DNA of 28,222 nt from Candidatus Cloacimonadota bacterium. GTDB lineage: Bacteria; Cloacimonadota; Cloacimonadia; Cloacimonadales; TCS61. Each line of letters starts with the position of its first letter. The first letter of the stretch is position 1. The translations under genes were made by a program, and so were the position numbers. Below the pieces are notes generated by a model, which did not search any database, was not told where the DNA came from, and saw only the letters and a program-made list of their open reading frames with translations. Positions 6,040 through 16,400 of this stretch are shown here, piece after piece. The stretch covers positions 1-28,222 of the forward strand of contig JAOZPK010000005.1 in assembly GCA_029932755.1 (NCBI GenBank), read 5' to 3'.

Positions 6040-7809
6040 TTAAATTCCTAATTCTTTTTTTATTTCTTCGCTGGGAATTCCATTCGTATCCCAACCGCGA
6101 AGTTTATAATATCTATTCAGCATTTCATCAAGTTGCACAACTCTGTTTCTGGAAGCACCTTCAGTTAATTTCTCTTCCAAGAATCTAGCTGGTAACATAT
6201 CATCTTTACGAGTAAAACCTGCTTCCGAATTGAATTTTCTTTCCAAATTATAAATCCTTGTCCCAACTTTGAGCAATTCATCTTCTGTGTAGTTCAATCC
6301 TGTAACGATATTCAAAATATCCTTGAAAGTATCAATACTGATAGCAAACTGCAAAAACCTGCAAAGCACAAGTGTATCTACAGCAGCAGAAATATCCTGA
6401 AAGAGAACAACGATCTCAGCCTTTCCCTCAATTGAATATCTATCCATAAAAACGGGTGAGCCAAGTACTTCCGGTGAAATAAGATAACCTTGCATATGAC
6501 ATCCGCCCCTGTTTGAAGTAGCATAAGACAGTGCTTGTCCCTGCGCTCCCCGCGGATCGTATGCTGGAATTTCCATACCTTTAACCTGCATTGCCAATTC
6601 TGGTCTTCCATACTTTTCAGCTAATTTTTTAGAACCAAGAGCCAGATCTTTCCCAATACCTCTTTTGTAGGCAATATCTTCCACTAATTTTACCAAGTTG
6701 GAAGAATCTCCCCATACAAGTTTCTCTGGGAAAACTCCCTTTTCGTAAAGCTCCATTGCACATCCGATAGTGCTTCCTGCTGTTATCGTATCTAACCCTA
6801 GTTCATTACAAGTATAATTTGCTTCTGTGATAGCTTCCAGATCACTGATACCTAATTGTGCTCCAAATGCCCATACAGTTTCATATTCAGGACCCTCGCC
6901 TTCCCGCTTACTGGTTTTAGTTTTTCTTCCGCAAGCAATAGGACATTTAAAACAGGCACTTCTACCTTGAAGAATAGTTTCTGCTATTTTCTCTCCACTT
7001 GTCCCTTCAGCATCATTAAAAACTCCACGCTGGAAATTCTCAGTTGGATACATTCCGTGAGCGTTGATAACATTAACTAAAACTGATGTTCCTAATAATT
7101 GTAAAGATTTCCCAGTAACAGGGTTTTTATCAATTAGTGTATTTATTGTTGAGAGCATTTTTTTCAAACCTTCAGGATCACTGACCGGAATCTGTTTGTT
7201 TCCGGAAGCAGTGATTGCTTTTAGATTCTTGGATCCCATAACAGTACCAACTCCACCACGCCCGGCAGCTCTGTCTTTATCATTCATAATTGAAGCATAT
7301 GGCACAAGATTTTCACCGGCTGGACCGATGCAGGCAACAGAAATATTCGAAGATAATTCATCTTTGAGGATCTTCATTGTTTCATGAGTATCTTTCCCCC
7401 AGATATGCTCTGCATTTTTGATTTCAATGCCATCTTCTGTAACTTCAAGGTAAACAGGTTTATCTGCTTTTCCGGTTATCACCAATCCATCAAATCCCGC
7501 TTTTTTCAGGTTTGCCCCAAAGAAACCACCCGAACTTGAATCTAAAATTGCACCGGTAAGTGGAGAACGAGTTGTAACTTGATAGCGCCCAGCAGTTTGA
7601 ATTATTCCCGTTAGTGGTCCAGTTAAGAATATCAGTGCATTTTTCTTATCAAATGCATCAATATTAGCAGAGCACATATCGGTATATAATTTTAGCCCTA
7701 AACCTCTTCCACCAATAAATTTTCTTCTTATATCTTCATCTATGTTTATAATTGTCTGTTTCCCAGAGCTGAGGTCTACTTTTACTATTTTATTCATCCA
7801 TCCATTCAT
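6040..7809 (-). CDS. Aldehyde:ferredoxin oxidoreductase, tungsten-type
   Basis: The protein is 589 residues from the ATG at 7809, chosen because AGGAGGT lies just upstream and MNGWMNKIVKVDLSSGK is the usual N-terminus of this family; the longer frame would overlap deoC. Family features are present in order: GGRGLG (33-38), TGPLTG, RGGVGTVMGSKNLKAI (184-199), the CX2CX3C cluster ligands C286, C289 and C293, and the fourth ligand C483 in DTLVLC, matching the C-C-C...C set of Pyrococcus AOR. These enzymes use a tungsten bis-pterin and one [4Fe-4S] cluster to oxidise aldehydes to acids, passing electrons to ferredoxin, in the cytoplasm. The substrate cannot be told from sequence. It lies 13 bases downstream of deoC, whose products are acetaldehyde and glyceraldehyde 3-phosphate, and both are plausible substrates. 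Confidence 0.93.
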   Translation of the reverse strand: MNGWMNKIVKVDLSSGKQTIINIDEDIRRKFIGGRGLGLKLYTDMCSANIDAFDKKNALIFLTGPLTGIIQTAGRYQVTTRSPLTGAILDSSSGGFFGANLKKAGFDGLVITGKADKPVYLEVTEDGIEIKNAEHIWGKDTHETMKILKDELSSNISVACIGPAGENLVPYASIMNDKDRAAGRGGVGTVMGSKNLKAITASGNKQIPVSDPEGLKKMLSTINTLIDKNPVTGKSLQLLGTSVLVNVINAHGMYPTENFQRGVFNDAEGTSGEKIAETILQGRSACFKCPIACGRKTKTSKREGEGPEYETVWAFGAQLGISDLEAITEANYTCNELGLDTITAGSTIGCAMELYEKGVFPEKLVWGDSSNLVKLVEDIAYKRGIGKDLALGSKKLAEKYGRPELAMQVKGMEIPAYDPRGAQGQALSYATSNRGGCHMQGYLISPEVLGSPVFMDRYSIEGKAEIVVLFQDISAAVDTLVLCRFLQFAISIDTFKDILNIVTGLNYTEDELLKVGTRIYNLERKFNSEAGFTRKDDMLPARFLEEKLTEGASRNRVVQLDEMLNRYYKLRGWDTNGIPSEEIKKELGI

Positions 7810-7822
7810 TTTTCCCGACCTC

Positions 7823-8653
7823 CTATTCGTAGAACTTATTATATTTTTCGCGGTGATCACATTTCAAACACATATTTGTATAATACTGATATAATGCTTT
7901 TGGTAATTTTGCCATGCTTGCACTTCTGGCAGGACAGGTATGACACGGAATTTCTGGTTCAAGCCAAGCTTCGGGAGCATATTTAAATAACTTAGCTCCT
8001 TCCATGATCACAATTCCTGCACTTGTTCCCAATCTGGTTGCTCCAGCATTTACCATTCTCATTGCATCTTTAAAATTAGAAACTCCACCCGACGCCTTTA
8101 CTCCAATATCTGGACCAACTGTTTCACGCATCAGCCGAACATGATGTTCAAATGAACCAAAAGCACCAAAACCTGTAGAAGTTTTTACAAAATGAGCACC
8201 TGCTTCAACAGCTAATTCACATGCTTTCACAATTTCTTCATCAGTTAGATAGCATGTTTCTAAAATTACTTTCACATGTGCAGGTGCACTAGCCTGAACA
8301 ACCTGTTTAATATCCTCTTTGATAAAATCGTATTTACCATCTCGCATTGCACCAACATTGATGACCATATCTATTTCTGTTGCTCCCTGCTCAACTGCTT
8401 TTTTAGCTTCCAATGCTTTTATCTCAGTTGTATTCATTCCCAGAGGAAAGCCGATAACACTGCAAACTAATACATCGCTCCCTTCCAATTGCTTTGTAAC
8501 AAATTCTACATTTGCTGGATTCACACAGACTGAGATAAATCCGTACTGCTTAGCTTCATCGCACAGGTTCTTTATCTTTTTTTCTCCTGAATTAGACTTT
8601 AATTCAGTATGATCGATCATTTTTGCAAGTTTACTGACATCAAAATTCTTCAT
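7823..8653 (-). CDS. deoC: Deoxyribose-phosphate aldolase with Cys-rich C-terminal extension
   Basis: The protein is 276 residues from the ATG at 8653; an AAGGAG site lies 5 bases upstream, so this start beats the in-frame GTG two codons earlier. It splits 2-deoxyribose 5-phosphate into glyceraldehyde 3-phosphate and acetaldehyde in nucleoside breakdown. Catalytic residues are visible: IDHT near the start, D96 in TEIDMVIN, Schiff-base K157 in VKTSTGF, and K186 in GVKASGGV. A canonical DeoC ends near residue 220. Here about 55 more residues follow with two CxxC pairs (C237/C240 in CHTC, C262/C265 in CLKC) that could bind zinc or an iron-sulfur cluster. It lies between rlmN (13 bases) and the oxidoreductase (13 bases), so it is probably co-transcribed with both. 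Confidence 0.92.
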   Translation of the reverse strand: MKNFDVSKLAKMIDHTELKSNSGEKKIKNLCDEAKQYGFISVCVNPANVEFVTKQLEGSDVLVCSVIGFPLGMNTTEIKALEAKKAVEQGATEIDMVINVGAMRDGKYDFIKEDIKQVVQASAPAHVKVILETCYLTDEEIVKACELAVEAGAHFVKTSTGFGAFGSFEHHVRLMRETVGPDIGVKASGGVSNFKDAMRMVNAGATRLGTSAGIVIMEGAKLFKYAPEAWLEPEIPCHTCPARSASMAKLPKALYQYYTNMCLKCDHREKYNKFYE

Positions 8654-8666
8654 GATCACTCCTTAT

Positions 8667-9692
8667 TTAAATGTTCTTTGCTGCTAATTGCCCACAGGCA
8701 GCATCAATATCAGCTCCTCGGCTTTTTCTATAAGTAACAGCAGAACTCAGAACACTCATTGAACTTATAAATCTATCAATCTCACTGTCTGAAGGTGTTT
8801 CATACGGGAGATCATCAACTTTATTCCATTTTATCACATTCAGCTTACACGAAATATCTCCCAGATATTTTAGTAACGCTTTCACATCTTTTCGCCCAAT
8901 GTTATAATCTTTAATCATAACATATTCGAACGTGATACGATAAGGTGTTTTCTTTCTAAAATCAATCAAGGTTTTTTTTAGTTCGGATAATGGATATGTT
9001 TTACTTATCGGCATTAATTGTTCCCTTTTGGTTTGAATTGCTGAATTAAGGGAAACTGCTAACTTAAGTTTTAATCCGGTATCTGCAAGTTTTGTAATTT
9101 GTGGAATTACGCCGGAGGTAGAAACTGTGATCCTTCTGGGACTGAAATTAAAACAAAGATCATGCTGCATTATTTGTATTGCTTTAATAACATTATCAAA
9201 ATTATCGAGAGGTTCACCCATCCCCATAAAAACAATATTTGTAAGTTTATCATTACCCAATTCTTTAATTGCTTGAAATACTTGGGAAGTGATCTCATGC
9301 GTTTCAAGATTACGTGTAAGTCCAAGTTTTGCCGTAGCACAAAATTCACATTTTCTGGCACATCCTACTTGAGATGAAATACATAGTGTATTTTTTTTTC
9401 CGTTTGGGATAATTACCATTTCAATCTTACTTCCATCTTGTAGAGAAAGCAGATATTTTGTAGTTCCATCACTAGAACTTGATTTCGTAATAATTGTGGG
9501 AATTGTAATACTCAGAATGCTTTGAAGTTTAGTTCTGAGCTCTTCCGAGAGAGATGTCATCTCATTGAAATCTGTAGTATGTTTAGTATATACCCAATTT
9601 AGAATCTGCTTTGCTCTGTATTCTTTCTCACCGATATCTAACAACTGCTGAATTAATTCTTCGGGTAATAGTTCAAGAACGTTTATTATCAT
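8667..9692 (-). CDS. rlmN: 23S rRNA A2503 / tRNA A37 C2-methyltransferase
   Basis: This 341-residue radical SAM enzyme methylates C2 of an adenosine in 23S rRNA (and, in the best-studied homologue, certain tRNAs). The SAM/[4Fe-4S] motif is GCARKCEFC (C111, C115, C118). The two catalytic cysteines are in place: C104 in TLCISSQVG, and C333 in ADIDAACGQL, the residue that carries the transferred methyl in E. coli RlmN. GMGEPLDNFDNV is the usual GxGEP motif. The N-terminal helical domain (ELGxxxYRAKQI-like) supports the ATG start even though it overlaps the end of ricT by 20 bases. Length is normal for the family. Confidence 0.96.
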   Translation of the reverse strand: MIINVLELLPEELIQQLLDIGEKEYRAKQILNWVYTKHTTDFNEMTSLSEELRTKLQSILSITIPTIITKSSSSDGTTKYLLSLQDGSKIEMVIIPNGKKNTLCISSQVGCARKCEFCATAKLGLTRNLETHEITSQVFQAIKELGNDKLTNIVFMGMGEPLDNFDNVIKAIQIMQHDLCFNFSPRRITVSTSGVIPQITKLADTGLKLKLAVSLNSAIQTKREQLMPISKTYPLSELKKTLIDFRKKTPYRITFEYVMIKDYNIGRKDVKALLKYLGDISCKLNVIKWNKVDDLPYETPSDSEIDRFISSMSVLSSAVTYRKSRGADIDAACGQLAAKNI

Positions 9693-10506
9693 CTTGTTGT
9701 TCTATCTTTTTAAACTCTTCCAAAGTAACAATGAAGCGTTCATGATCATCACCAATTAGATTTATGCGATTATTGTAGTAATCGTTCTTTTCCACATACA
9801 TTTTTTGATCTTTAAATCTAACTACTTGTCCAAGTTCAGGAAAATCTTCTGATTTCTTAAGATAGAACTCCTCTTCATAATGCAGGCAACAAAGTAATCT
9901 ACCGCAAGGACCTGATATTTTGGAAAGATTACTTAATAAGTTTTGATCCTTTGCCATTTGAATTGTAACCTGATTGAATTTCCTAAGGAAAGTTACACAG
10001 CAATAGGTTTTCCCACACATTCCCAGTCCACCTAATCTTCGAGCATCTTCCCTACCGGATGTTTGATGTAATTCTATCCTGGTTTTAAATTCTGAAGCAA
10101 GTTCCCTTACAAAATCTCGAAAATCAATTCTACCGTCTGCAGAAAAGAAAAATGTGAGTTTATTCCCATCTAACTGGTAAATCGTTTGCAAGAGTTTCAT
10201 TGTAAAGGGTTGTTTTTTTAACATTTCCAGAAATTTCTTCTCAGTTTCAAGTTCTTTCTTTTTAACTATTTCTAATTGTTTAATATCAGCTTCAGTTGCT
10301 AATCGCTTGATCGAAGTAATTTCTTTTTCATCAGGTTTTTTTTCTATTTGATCCATAAGCACAGAACAATTCACAATCTGTCCAATATCTTCACCACGTT
10401 CAACCTTGACGATCACATCTATATCGGGTTCAATACAGTATTCTTTATTATTTATATAGTATCCCTCCCTTCCTGTTCGGAATACTACCTTTATATATTC
10501 TTGCAT
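9673..10506 (-). CDS. ricT: PSP1-domain protein, RicT/YaaT-like
   Basis: A 277-residue cytoplasmic protein with the PSP1 fold and the conserved cysteine set GMCGKTYCCVTFL and GPCGRLLCCLHYE. In Bacillus the RicA-RicF-RicT complex carries iron-sulfur clusters and affects RNase Y-dependent mRNA processing; whether that role holds here is unknown, as no ricA or ricF is visible. HQTSGREDARRLGGLG, preceding the cysteines, is also typical. It ends in TGA (9673-9675), which helps show that TGA is a normal stop in this genome. The last 20 bases overlap rlmN, and it lies 42 bases downstream of the GlmU-like gene. Confidence 0.9.
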   Translation of the reverse strand: MQEYIKVVFRTGREGYYINNKEYCIEPDIDVIVKVERGEDIGQIVNCSVLMDQIEKKPDEKEITSIKRLATEADIKQLEIVKKKELETEKKFLEMLKKQPFTMKLLQTIYQLDGNKLTFFFSADGRIDFRDFVRELASEFKTRIELHQTSGREDARRLGGLGMCGKTYCCVTFLRKFNQVTIQMAKDQNLLSNLSKISGPCGRLLCCLHYEEEFYLKKSEDFPELGQVVRFKDQKMYVEKNDYYNNRINLIGDDHERFIVTLEEFKKIEQQDDNKRS

Positions 10507-10548
10507 TATAACTCCATTATGAATCTATCTATATTATTACGATTTTGA

Positions 10549-11763
10549 TCAAAAAACCTGTTTATGGATTTTGCTGTAAAGCACTTTCTCTGAATCGGAG
10601 AACTGTAAACCTCTTCGCTTTTTTACAAGCTTTGCTGTTTCTATAAATTCTTCCAAAAAGTATTCAACCACTCTTGTTCCAGTTCCAATATTGAAGCTGG
10701 GAATATGATTTTTTATCAAATCTGCTCCAAACAAACTACAACCTATTCCAATAACTGTTCCCGTATTAATTGTAGAATTAATGCCTGTTTTAGAATGATC
10801 TCCTATAAAAGTCCCAACAAATTGACTATTAGAATCTATCTCCTTTTTATTAGGATAGAAAAACACAGAAACGGTCTTGTAATTATTTTTTAGATCACTA
10901 TTATTTGTATCTGCTCCTATGTTTACCCACTCACCAAGATAACTATGACCTAAAAAACCATCATGCTGTTTATTAGAATAGCCCTGAAAGATCGTCTCCT
11001 CTACTTCACCACCAACTTTACACTTAGGTCCAATTGATGTTCCTTTATAAATCTTTGCACCAACCTTTATTGTTGATCCCTTTCCTATATAAACAGGTCC
11101 AATGATCACTGCATTCGGCAATATTTTCACATTCTCATCAATAACAACAGGTCCATCTGTCGCATCGATAACAACACCCGGTTTAATTATAGTTCCATCA
11201 CCGATCCATACATTATACGGATTTATTACGATGGTTCCCAGTTCTGTTTCAAAATAGTTATCTTTATCGTAGAAGATATCGTTAAAATCTCGCTTTATAT
11301 ATTCGGCATTTTCTGCAATTAACTCCCATAAATATTTCCAGCAGTTTATTTCCGGATTTTCAATTTTTTTCAATCCAGAAAACAAACTATTTATATTCTC
11401 GGATGCAATCTTCTTTTTATCAGAAGTACACTTTGCCACCAGAACAGTTTTATCTTTAATTAAACATTCGCCTTGTTTCAGTTCTAAAATAGCTTTCTTT
11501 GAATTTTCATCAATCTTGATCCGACTATTTATAAAGATGGTCACTTCAGCGGTAACTTCATTTACCTTCCAATTTTCATGCCTTTCTTTGTAAATAGCTT
11601 CAAGTTCAGATGACACGATAACATTAGTTTCAGTTAACTCAAAATAACTTGATATTCTTTGTCGTAATTTGAGAATCCCAATCCTTAGATCACCTGTAGA
11701 ACGTGTATAGGTAATTGGGAAAAAATTACTTCGCCTTTCATCATCAAAAATAACAAAGTTCAT
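10549..11763 (-). CDS. GlmU-like sugar nucleotidyltransferase/acetyltransferase
   Basis: The 404-residue protein resembles the Bacteroidetes-type GlmU family, probable UDP-GlcNAc diphosphorylase / glucosamine-1-phosphate acetyltransferase. The N-terminal part (about 1-165) begins MNFVIFDDERRSNFFPITYT, a variant nucleotidyltransferase core without the classic GGxGTRL loop. From about 180 a left-handed beta-helix of hexapeptide repeats follows (IGDGTIIKPGVVIDA, VKILPNAVIIGPVYIG, GGEVEETIFQGYSNKQHDGFLGHSYLG in part). It would supply UDP-GlcNAc for peptidoglycan and lipopolysaccharide in the cytoplasm. The stop is TGA. The start lies 12 bases after the transglutaminase-like gene. Activity of the first domain is inferred from family membership. 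Confidence 0.8.
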   Translation of the reverse strand: MNFVIFDDERRSNFFPITYTRSTGDLRIGILKLRQRISSYFELTETNVIVSSELEAIYKERHENWKVNEVTAEVTIFINSRIKIDENSKKAILELKQGECLIKDKTVLVAKCTSDKKKIASENINSLFSGLKKIENPEINCWKYLWELIAENAEYIKRDFNDIFYDKDNYFETELGTIVINPYNVWIGDGTIIKPGVVIDATDGPVVIDENVKILPNAVIIGPVYIGKGSTIKVGAKIYKGTSIGPKCKVGGEVEETIFQGYSNKQHDGFLGHSYLGEWVNIGADTNNSDLKNNYKTVSVFFYPNKKEIDSNSQFVGTFIGDHSKTGINSTINTGTVIGIGCSLFGADLIKNHIPSFNIGTGTRVVEYFLEEFIETAKLVKKRRGLQFSDSEKVLYSKIHKQVF

Positions 11764-11775
11764 CTTTTCTCCTAT

Positions 11776-13233
11776 TTACTTTTGAAGATCAATTATTTTT
11801 GGTTTAACTTCTTTGAACTTGGGCATAGTCATCCCGACATTTGCATTAATATAGGTCGGATCACAGATCACAAAGTTCGTAGAATGATAATTAACCTTAT
11901 CTCCATTTAATTCATTCTGGAAATGAACAGCAGTTGAAATATGCCCCGGATAATCTAATCCAATCACATTCAGGTCTAAAATGTTACTTATCAAGTAAGC
12001 AAAGATTATTGATCTATCCTCACAATCAGAATACGGATAGAACAGTGTCTCATCTGAGAATAAGCTCTTCTCACCGCCGAATTGGTCACCATCTGTTTTA
12101 TATTGGAAAGCAGTTTGCACAAACCGTAGAAGCACATTTGCGGCATCTGCTTCAGTTCTTCCTTCTAAGATGGGTTTCAATCCTACAGTAAGCGAATAAG
12201 TTGCTTCGTCAGAAAGTGGAGCCTTAAAATAAACTTCCAGATCTGTCTGCGGGTAATTCTTAAAATATTCTGCTGTTGTTTGATTATAAGTTACAGGAAT
12301 GGAATACTCCTGATCCTCATACTTGAATTTCAATTCTTTTTCAATTAAAGTATTTTTTATTTTCGGAGTTTCTTTAATACTAAGATCAATAAGATCATCT
12401 GCATCAGGGTATTTCCCGTCGTAAGTATTTATTGAAATGTTAAGCTGCTGTTTTTTATCAAAGGATAATGTATAAAACCTTTTATCATCAATAACAACAT
12501 AAGAAACACCATAAATTGTATTCTTACAGGGAAGTAATAAATAAACATTATCTTCAGCAAATCCAACTTTAGCTTCATATCCAGATTTTGTGAGCATGAA
12601 CCACAATAGAAGCCTTGATAGATTCTGTGAACCACCTGAGACCTCTTTTGTGATCTCATTTAGAAGCAAGCAATACCCCCAATCATTTAACCTCAGCTGC
12701 TCTCTATAATCACTTGTTTGAGCAAAGAAAGTTGAGTGATCAATATTGCTGATGGAATACCAGAAATCGGCAATACCTTTTTCATTTATCGGACTTTGTA
12801 GTTGAATATCAACATTCTGCTGGTAATTTAATTCTAAAGGTAAGCCAAGATAGTTTATGTTTATTCTTGGATCTTCTGTCATTTCAACTTTCACCATGCT
12901 ATCTTTTTGTTCTTTTTCTTCGATCTGCATTATAGGCGGAACCTTTATTTCTTTTATCTTATTAGTAACTTCAAATTCTTCTATCTTTCTTGGTTTAACT
13001 TCTGGAATTGTCTCAGGTTTTGGTGTTGTGTCTTTTACATCAGCTTTGAATGTTTCAAACTCCCACCAATTATTTTCCAGGAAATCTGCAAACGCTTTAT
13101 CCTGTTCACTTATGAATTTTTTCATTTCTGTTTTCTGTTGCAATTTCCAAGTTTCATAATCTTCTTGCGCATAAAGAACAGATAAAATTAAAATACATAA
13201 AACAACTAATAATACTCTTTTAAATAAAGTCAT
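11776..13233 (-). CDS. Secreted transglutaminase-like cysteine protein
   Basis: The 485-residue protein starts with a signal peptide (MTLFKRVLLVVL to about A22, SVLYAQ) and is preceded by a strong AGGAGG site. Residues 23-130 are charged and low-complexity, with many Lys, Glu and Pro, probably a linker. The C-terminal part has a transglutaminase/cysteine-protease triad pattern: C404 in YPYSDCEDRS, His in YPGHISTAVHF (H431 or H437), and D458 in VICDPTYIN. The family includes peptide-crosslinking and peptidase enzymes, and the substrate is unknown. It probably acts in the periplasm; no sorting domain is present. It is the first gene of the tight minus-strand unit running down to 4477, with the GlmU-like gene 12 bases downstream, so a link to the cell envelope is possible. 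Confidence 0.78.
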   Translation of the reverse strand: MTLFKRVLLVVLCILILSVLYAQEDYETWKLQQKTEMKKFISEQDKAFADFLENNWWEFETFKADVKDTTPKPETIPEVKPRKIEEFEVTNKIKEIKVPPIMQIEEKEQKDSMVKVEMTEDPRININYLGLPLELNYQQNVDIQLQSPINEKGIADFWYSISNIDHSTFFAQTSDYREQLRLNDWGYCLLLNEITKEVSGGSQNLSRLLLWFMLTKSGYEAKVGFAEDNVYLLLPCKNTIYGVSYVVIDDKRFYTLSFDKKQQLNISINTYDGKYPDADDLIDLSIKETPKIKNTLIEKELKFKYEDQEYSIPVTYNQTTAEYFKNYPQTDLEVYFKAPLSDEATYSLTVGLKPILEGRTEADAANVLLRFVQTAFQYKTDGDQFGGEKSLFSDETLFYPYSDCEDRSIIFAYLISNILDLNVIGLDYPGHISTAVHFQNELNGDKVNYHSTNFVICDPTYINANVGMTMPKFKEVKPKIIDLQK

Positions 13234-13301
13234 AATAACCTCCTATTTGTTACAATACCGGGTCCTGCGAAAATTCTTTCTGTCATTGTGACAAAATTGC
13301 A

Positions 13302-13324
13302 GGATGTATCATTTTGATGCATCC
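13302..13324 (-). terminator. Hairpin downstream of the large beta-helix gene
   Basis: A 10-bp stem with one wobble-type mismatch (13302-13311 with 13315-13324) and loop ttt lies about 125 bases after the beta-helix stop codon. It lacks a clear T-tract on the minus strand. The rest of the 216-base gap 13234-13449 holds no gene; only the ribosome site of the next gene is clear. Confidence 0.3.
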
Positions 13325-13449
13325 GAAACATTTCGATTTAATTTACAAGAATGAACTTGCATTTCAGTTCTTCCTTTTCTCTTAATGATTAGCATGTGCC
13401 GCGATTCTTCTTGCTGATTGCACGACACACCTATTAGCAGTATCTTCAA

Positions 13450-16400
13450 TCATTTCAAAAGCAAACATTTCTTCACTGCTTCAGTTTTGCCATTTACATT
13501 CAATTTATAAAGATAAACGCCAGAACTTATTGAATTATTCGAGCCATCTATCCCATCCCAGATAACAGAATATGATCCTTTTGCATATTCACCGTTAGCT
13601 AATGTTATTACTTTCTGTCCTTTGATATTGTAAACGCTTATTTCTATTCTGCTATCTTCAGGAATTGAAAACTTAATTGTTGTAGATGGATTAAACGGAT
13701 TCGGAAAATTTTGGCTTAGTTGACATAAAGCCGGATTTACAATAATAATATCATCTTCTACAGAAACAGGATTCCACGCAAATGCATTTGGACCACCATA
13801 TGCTCCCATATCATTAGTAATTGTCCCTCTTGCCGGATATAAAGCATAACCTGGATTTTCGGGATCTTCCGGATCATAATAATTTGCAGAAGGATATCCC
13901 ATATCTATGCAAGGAGAATCTTCCTGTAACGCATAAGGGAATTCACCAGTTCCAATAAAAAGTGGATCTTCCCACATATTATGAGGACCTCCAAATCCAT
14001 AATTAGTATTTGAATATGAAATAATGGTTACTGAGGCTGAACCCCCAATATCATAAGGTGGATTATTCCAGAAAATAGCGTTACGTAAGGTTAGGTATGT
14101 ATGATAATCATTATGAAGATAAATCCCGCCACCAGAATTATGAGCATAATTATCAGCAAAAGTAATATTTTTTGCATAAACATCATATTGATCATCGCAG
14201 TATATCCCTCCGCCAGAACCATTACTGGTATTATTAGTAATGATAACGTTCTCCATGTTAAGTTCGCTATACAAAATACAATATATACCGCCGCCATTTC
14301 TCATAGATGAATTATTCTCGATGATTGTATTGAGTAGTGTCATTTCAGAACGAACACAAACAATACCGCCACCATTGCCACCGTTAGTTGCAGAAGCAAT
14401 GTTATTGGAAATAATCACATTCTGCAAAGTAGGATCGGAAGAGTTGCAATAAATTCCTGCGCCTGCGGAAGCAGAATTATTGGAAATCGAAACATTTTCG
14501 ATAATTGCATTGCAATTGTAATACAATCTAATCCCGCCACCCCAAGGAGCAATATTATTATCTATTACAGAATTCAAAATATGCGGGGAAGAAGAGTATG
14601 TACATAAAATTCCGCCACCTCTGTAATCGGCTTGGTTATTTATGATTTCTACGTTTTCAATAGAAGGAGAAGAATAAGAATAACAATATATGCCGCCACC
14701 GTCATAACCATGATTATTTGTTATTAATAAATTTTTTAGATGCGGAGCAGAATTGCTCATAAAACTAATTCCTCCGCCGTTATATCCGTTACCGTTCGTA
14801 ACAGTCAGATTTTCTATAGAAAAGTTATTGTCCCCGGAACAAGAAATGACGGTGCTCAAGTCCTCTCCGTCCAGTATTGTCAGGTTTTGTTCAGCTCCGC
14901 TTATCGAGGTATAATCTTTGCAATTCAACGGGAAATTCTCTCCGGTTTGAGTCGGAGAAAAGGTTCCTTCCGATAAATGTATTGTATAAGTGTTTAAACT
15001 GTCACCATAGATTTTCAGTAAAGCAAAAGAGATTGTTTGCAGTGGGTCATCTGCTGTTAAACCGCTGTTTTCATCAGAGCCGAAGGGGCTGATATATAAA
15101 TCTTGAAAAGCTTGTTCGATAACAGAATTAATAATATTGAAAGTGAAGTTCTCAATCGGAGAAGCATGATAATCATCCGGTTGGGCTACCGTGAAAGTAT
15201 CTGCAATAACGAATAAAGGCTCAGTCGAGAACAGATCATTTCCGTCTGTGCCTGCATAATTCAAGTAGATATTACAACGATTGATATTACTGAATATCGG
15301 AACGGAATTATTTTTGCAGTGAATTCCGCCGCCTTCTTCGGAAGAGGTGTTATTCGTAATCGTAACATTTTGCAAAATAGGATTACTGTATGAAAGACAC
15401 CTTATTCCACCACCGTCAGATGCCGCTGTGTTACCTGTGATATTCACATTTTGTAGATTTGGGCTTGAATAATCGAAGCAATCAATCCCACCACCACATT
15501 CAAAAGCTGAATTGTTGATTAAATCAACATTTTCTAAAATCGGGTTAGAGTAATCTCTACAGGAAATTCCGCCACCATGATTTTCACTTTGATTATTAAT
15601 TATTTTTACATTCAACAAAGTCGGGCTTGAATAATCGAAGCAAGCAATTCCACCACCGGATTCTGCAACATTTTCGGAGATCGTTATATTTTCTAAAATC
15701 GGATTGGAATGATAACAATATATTCCTCCACCGTCATCAGCAAAACCGTTTCTAATGGTAATATTTCGCAATGATGCATCTGTTACGTAATGAAAACTTA
15801 TAACTTGATTTGTATTTTCAGCGTCTAAGAAAGTGTCTTCTTCCGCATTCCCTTCTAATGATACGTGATTACTCCAAGCTATAGGGAAGTTTTCTCCGTT
15901 TGTAGATGAGCTATAAATACCTGGTGACAGATAAATTGTATTATGATTTAGGCTGTCTGAATAAATCTTTGATAATGCAAATTTTATAGATTTTAGTGGT
16001 TCATCAACTGTAATCCCGCTATTTGCATTATCTCCATCTACAGAAACATAGAGATCAGCATTGACTTGAGAATTTCCAATTTCGTGCAGAATATCGAAAG
16101 TGAAATTTTCAATAGGAGAGGCATAATAATCGGTTGGATTTAATACTGTAAATGTATCTACAATCACATCACAATCATAGGCAAAAATATCTGTTCCATA
16201 ACCTCTGCTGTCATTAATACTGTTTGAATAAATATTACATCTATTAATTGGGTCAAAACTCAATTCAGAATATAAATCATTACTGAATATACCACCACCG
16301 CGTGATGCAGAATTATCTCGAATTGTCACATTTCCTAAAACCATATTGCAATGGTAATCATTGCAGATTCCTCCTCCGTATTCATCTGCTGTGTTATTAG

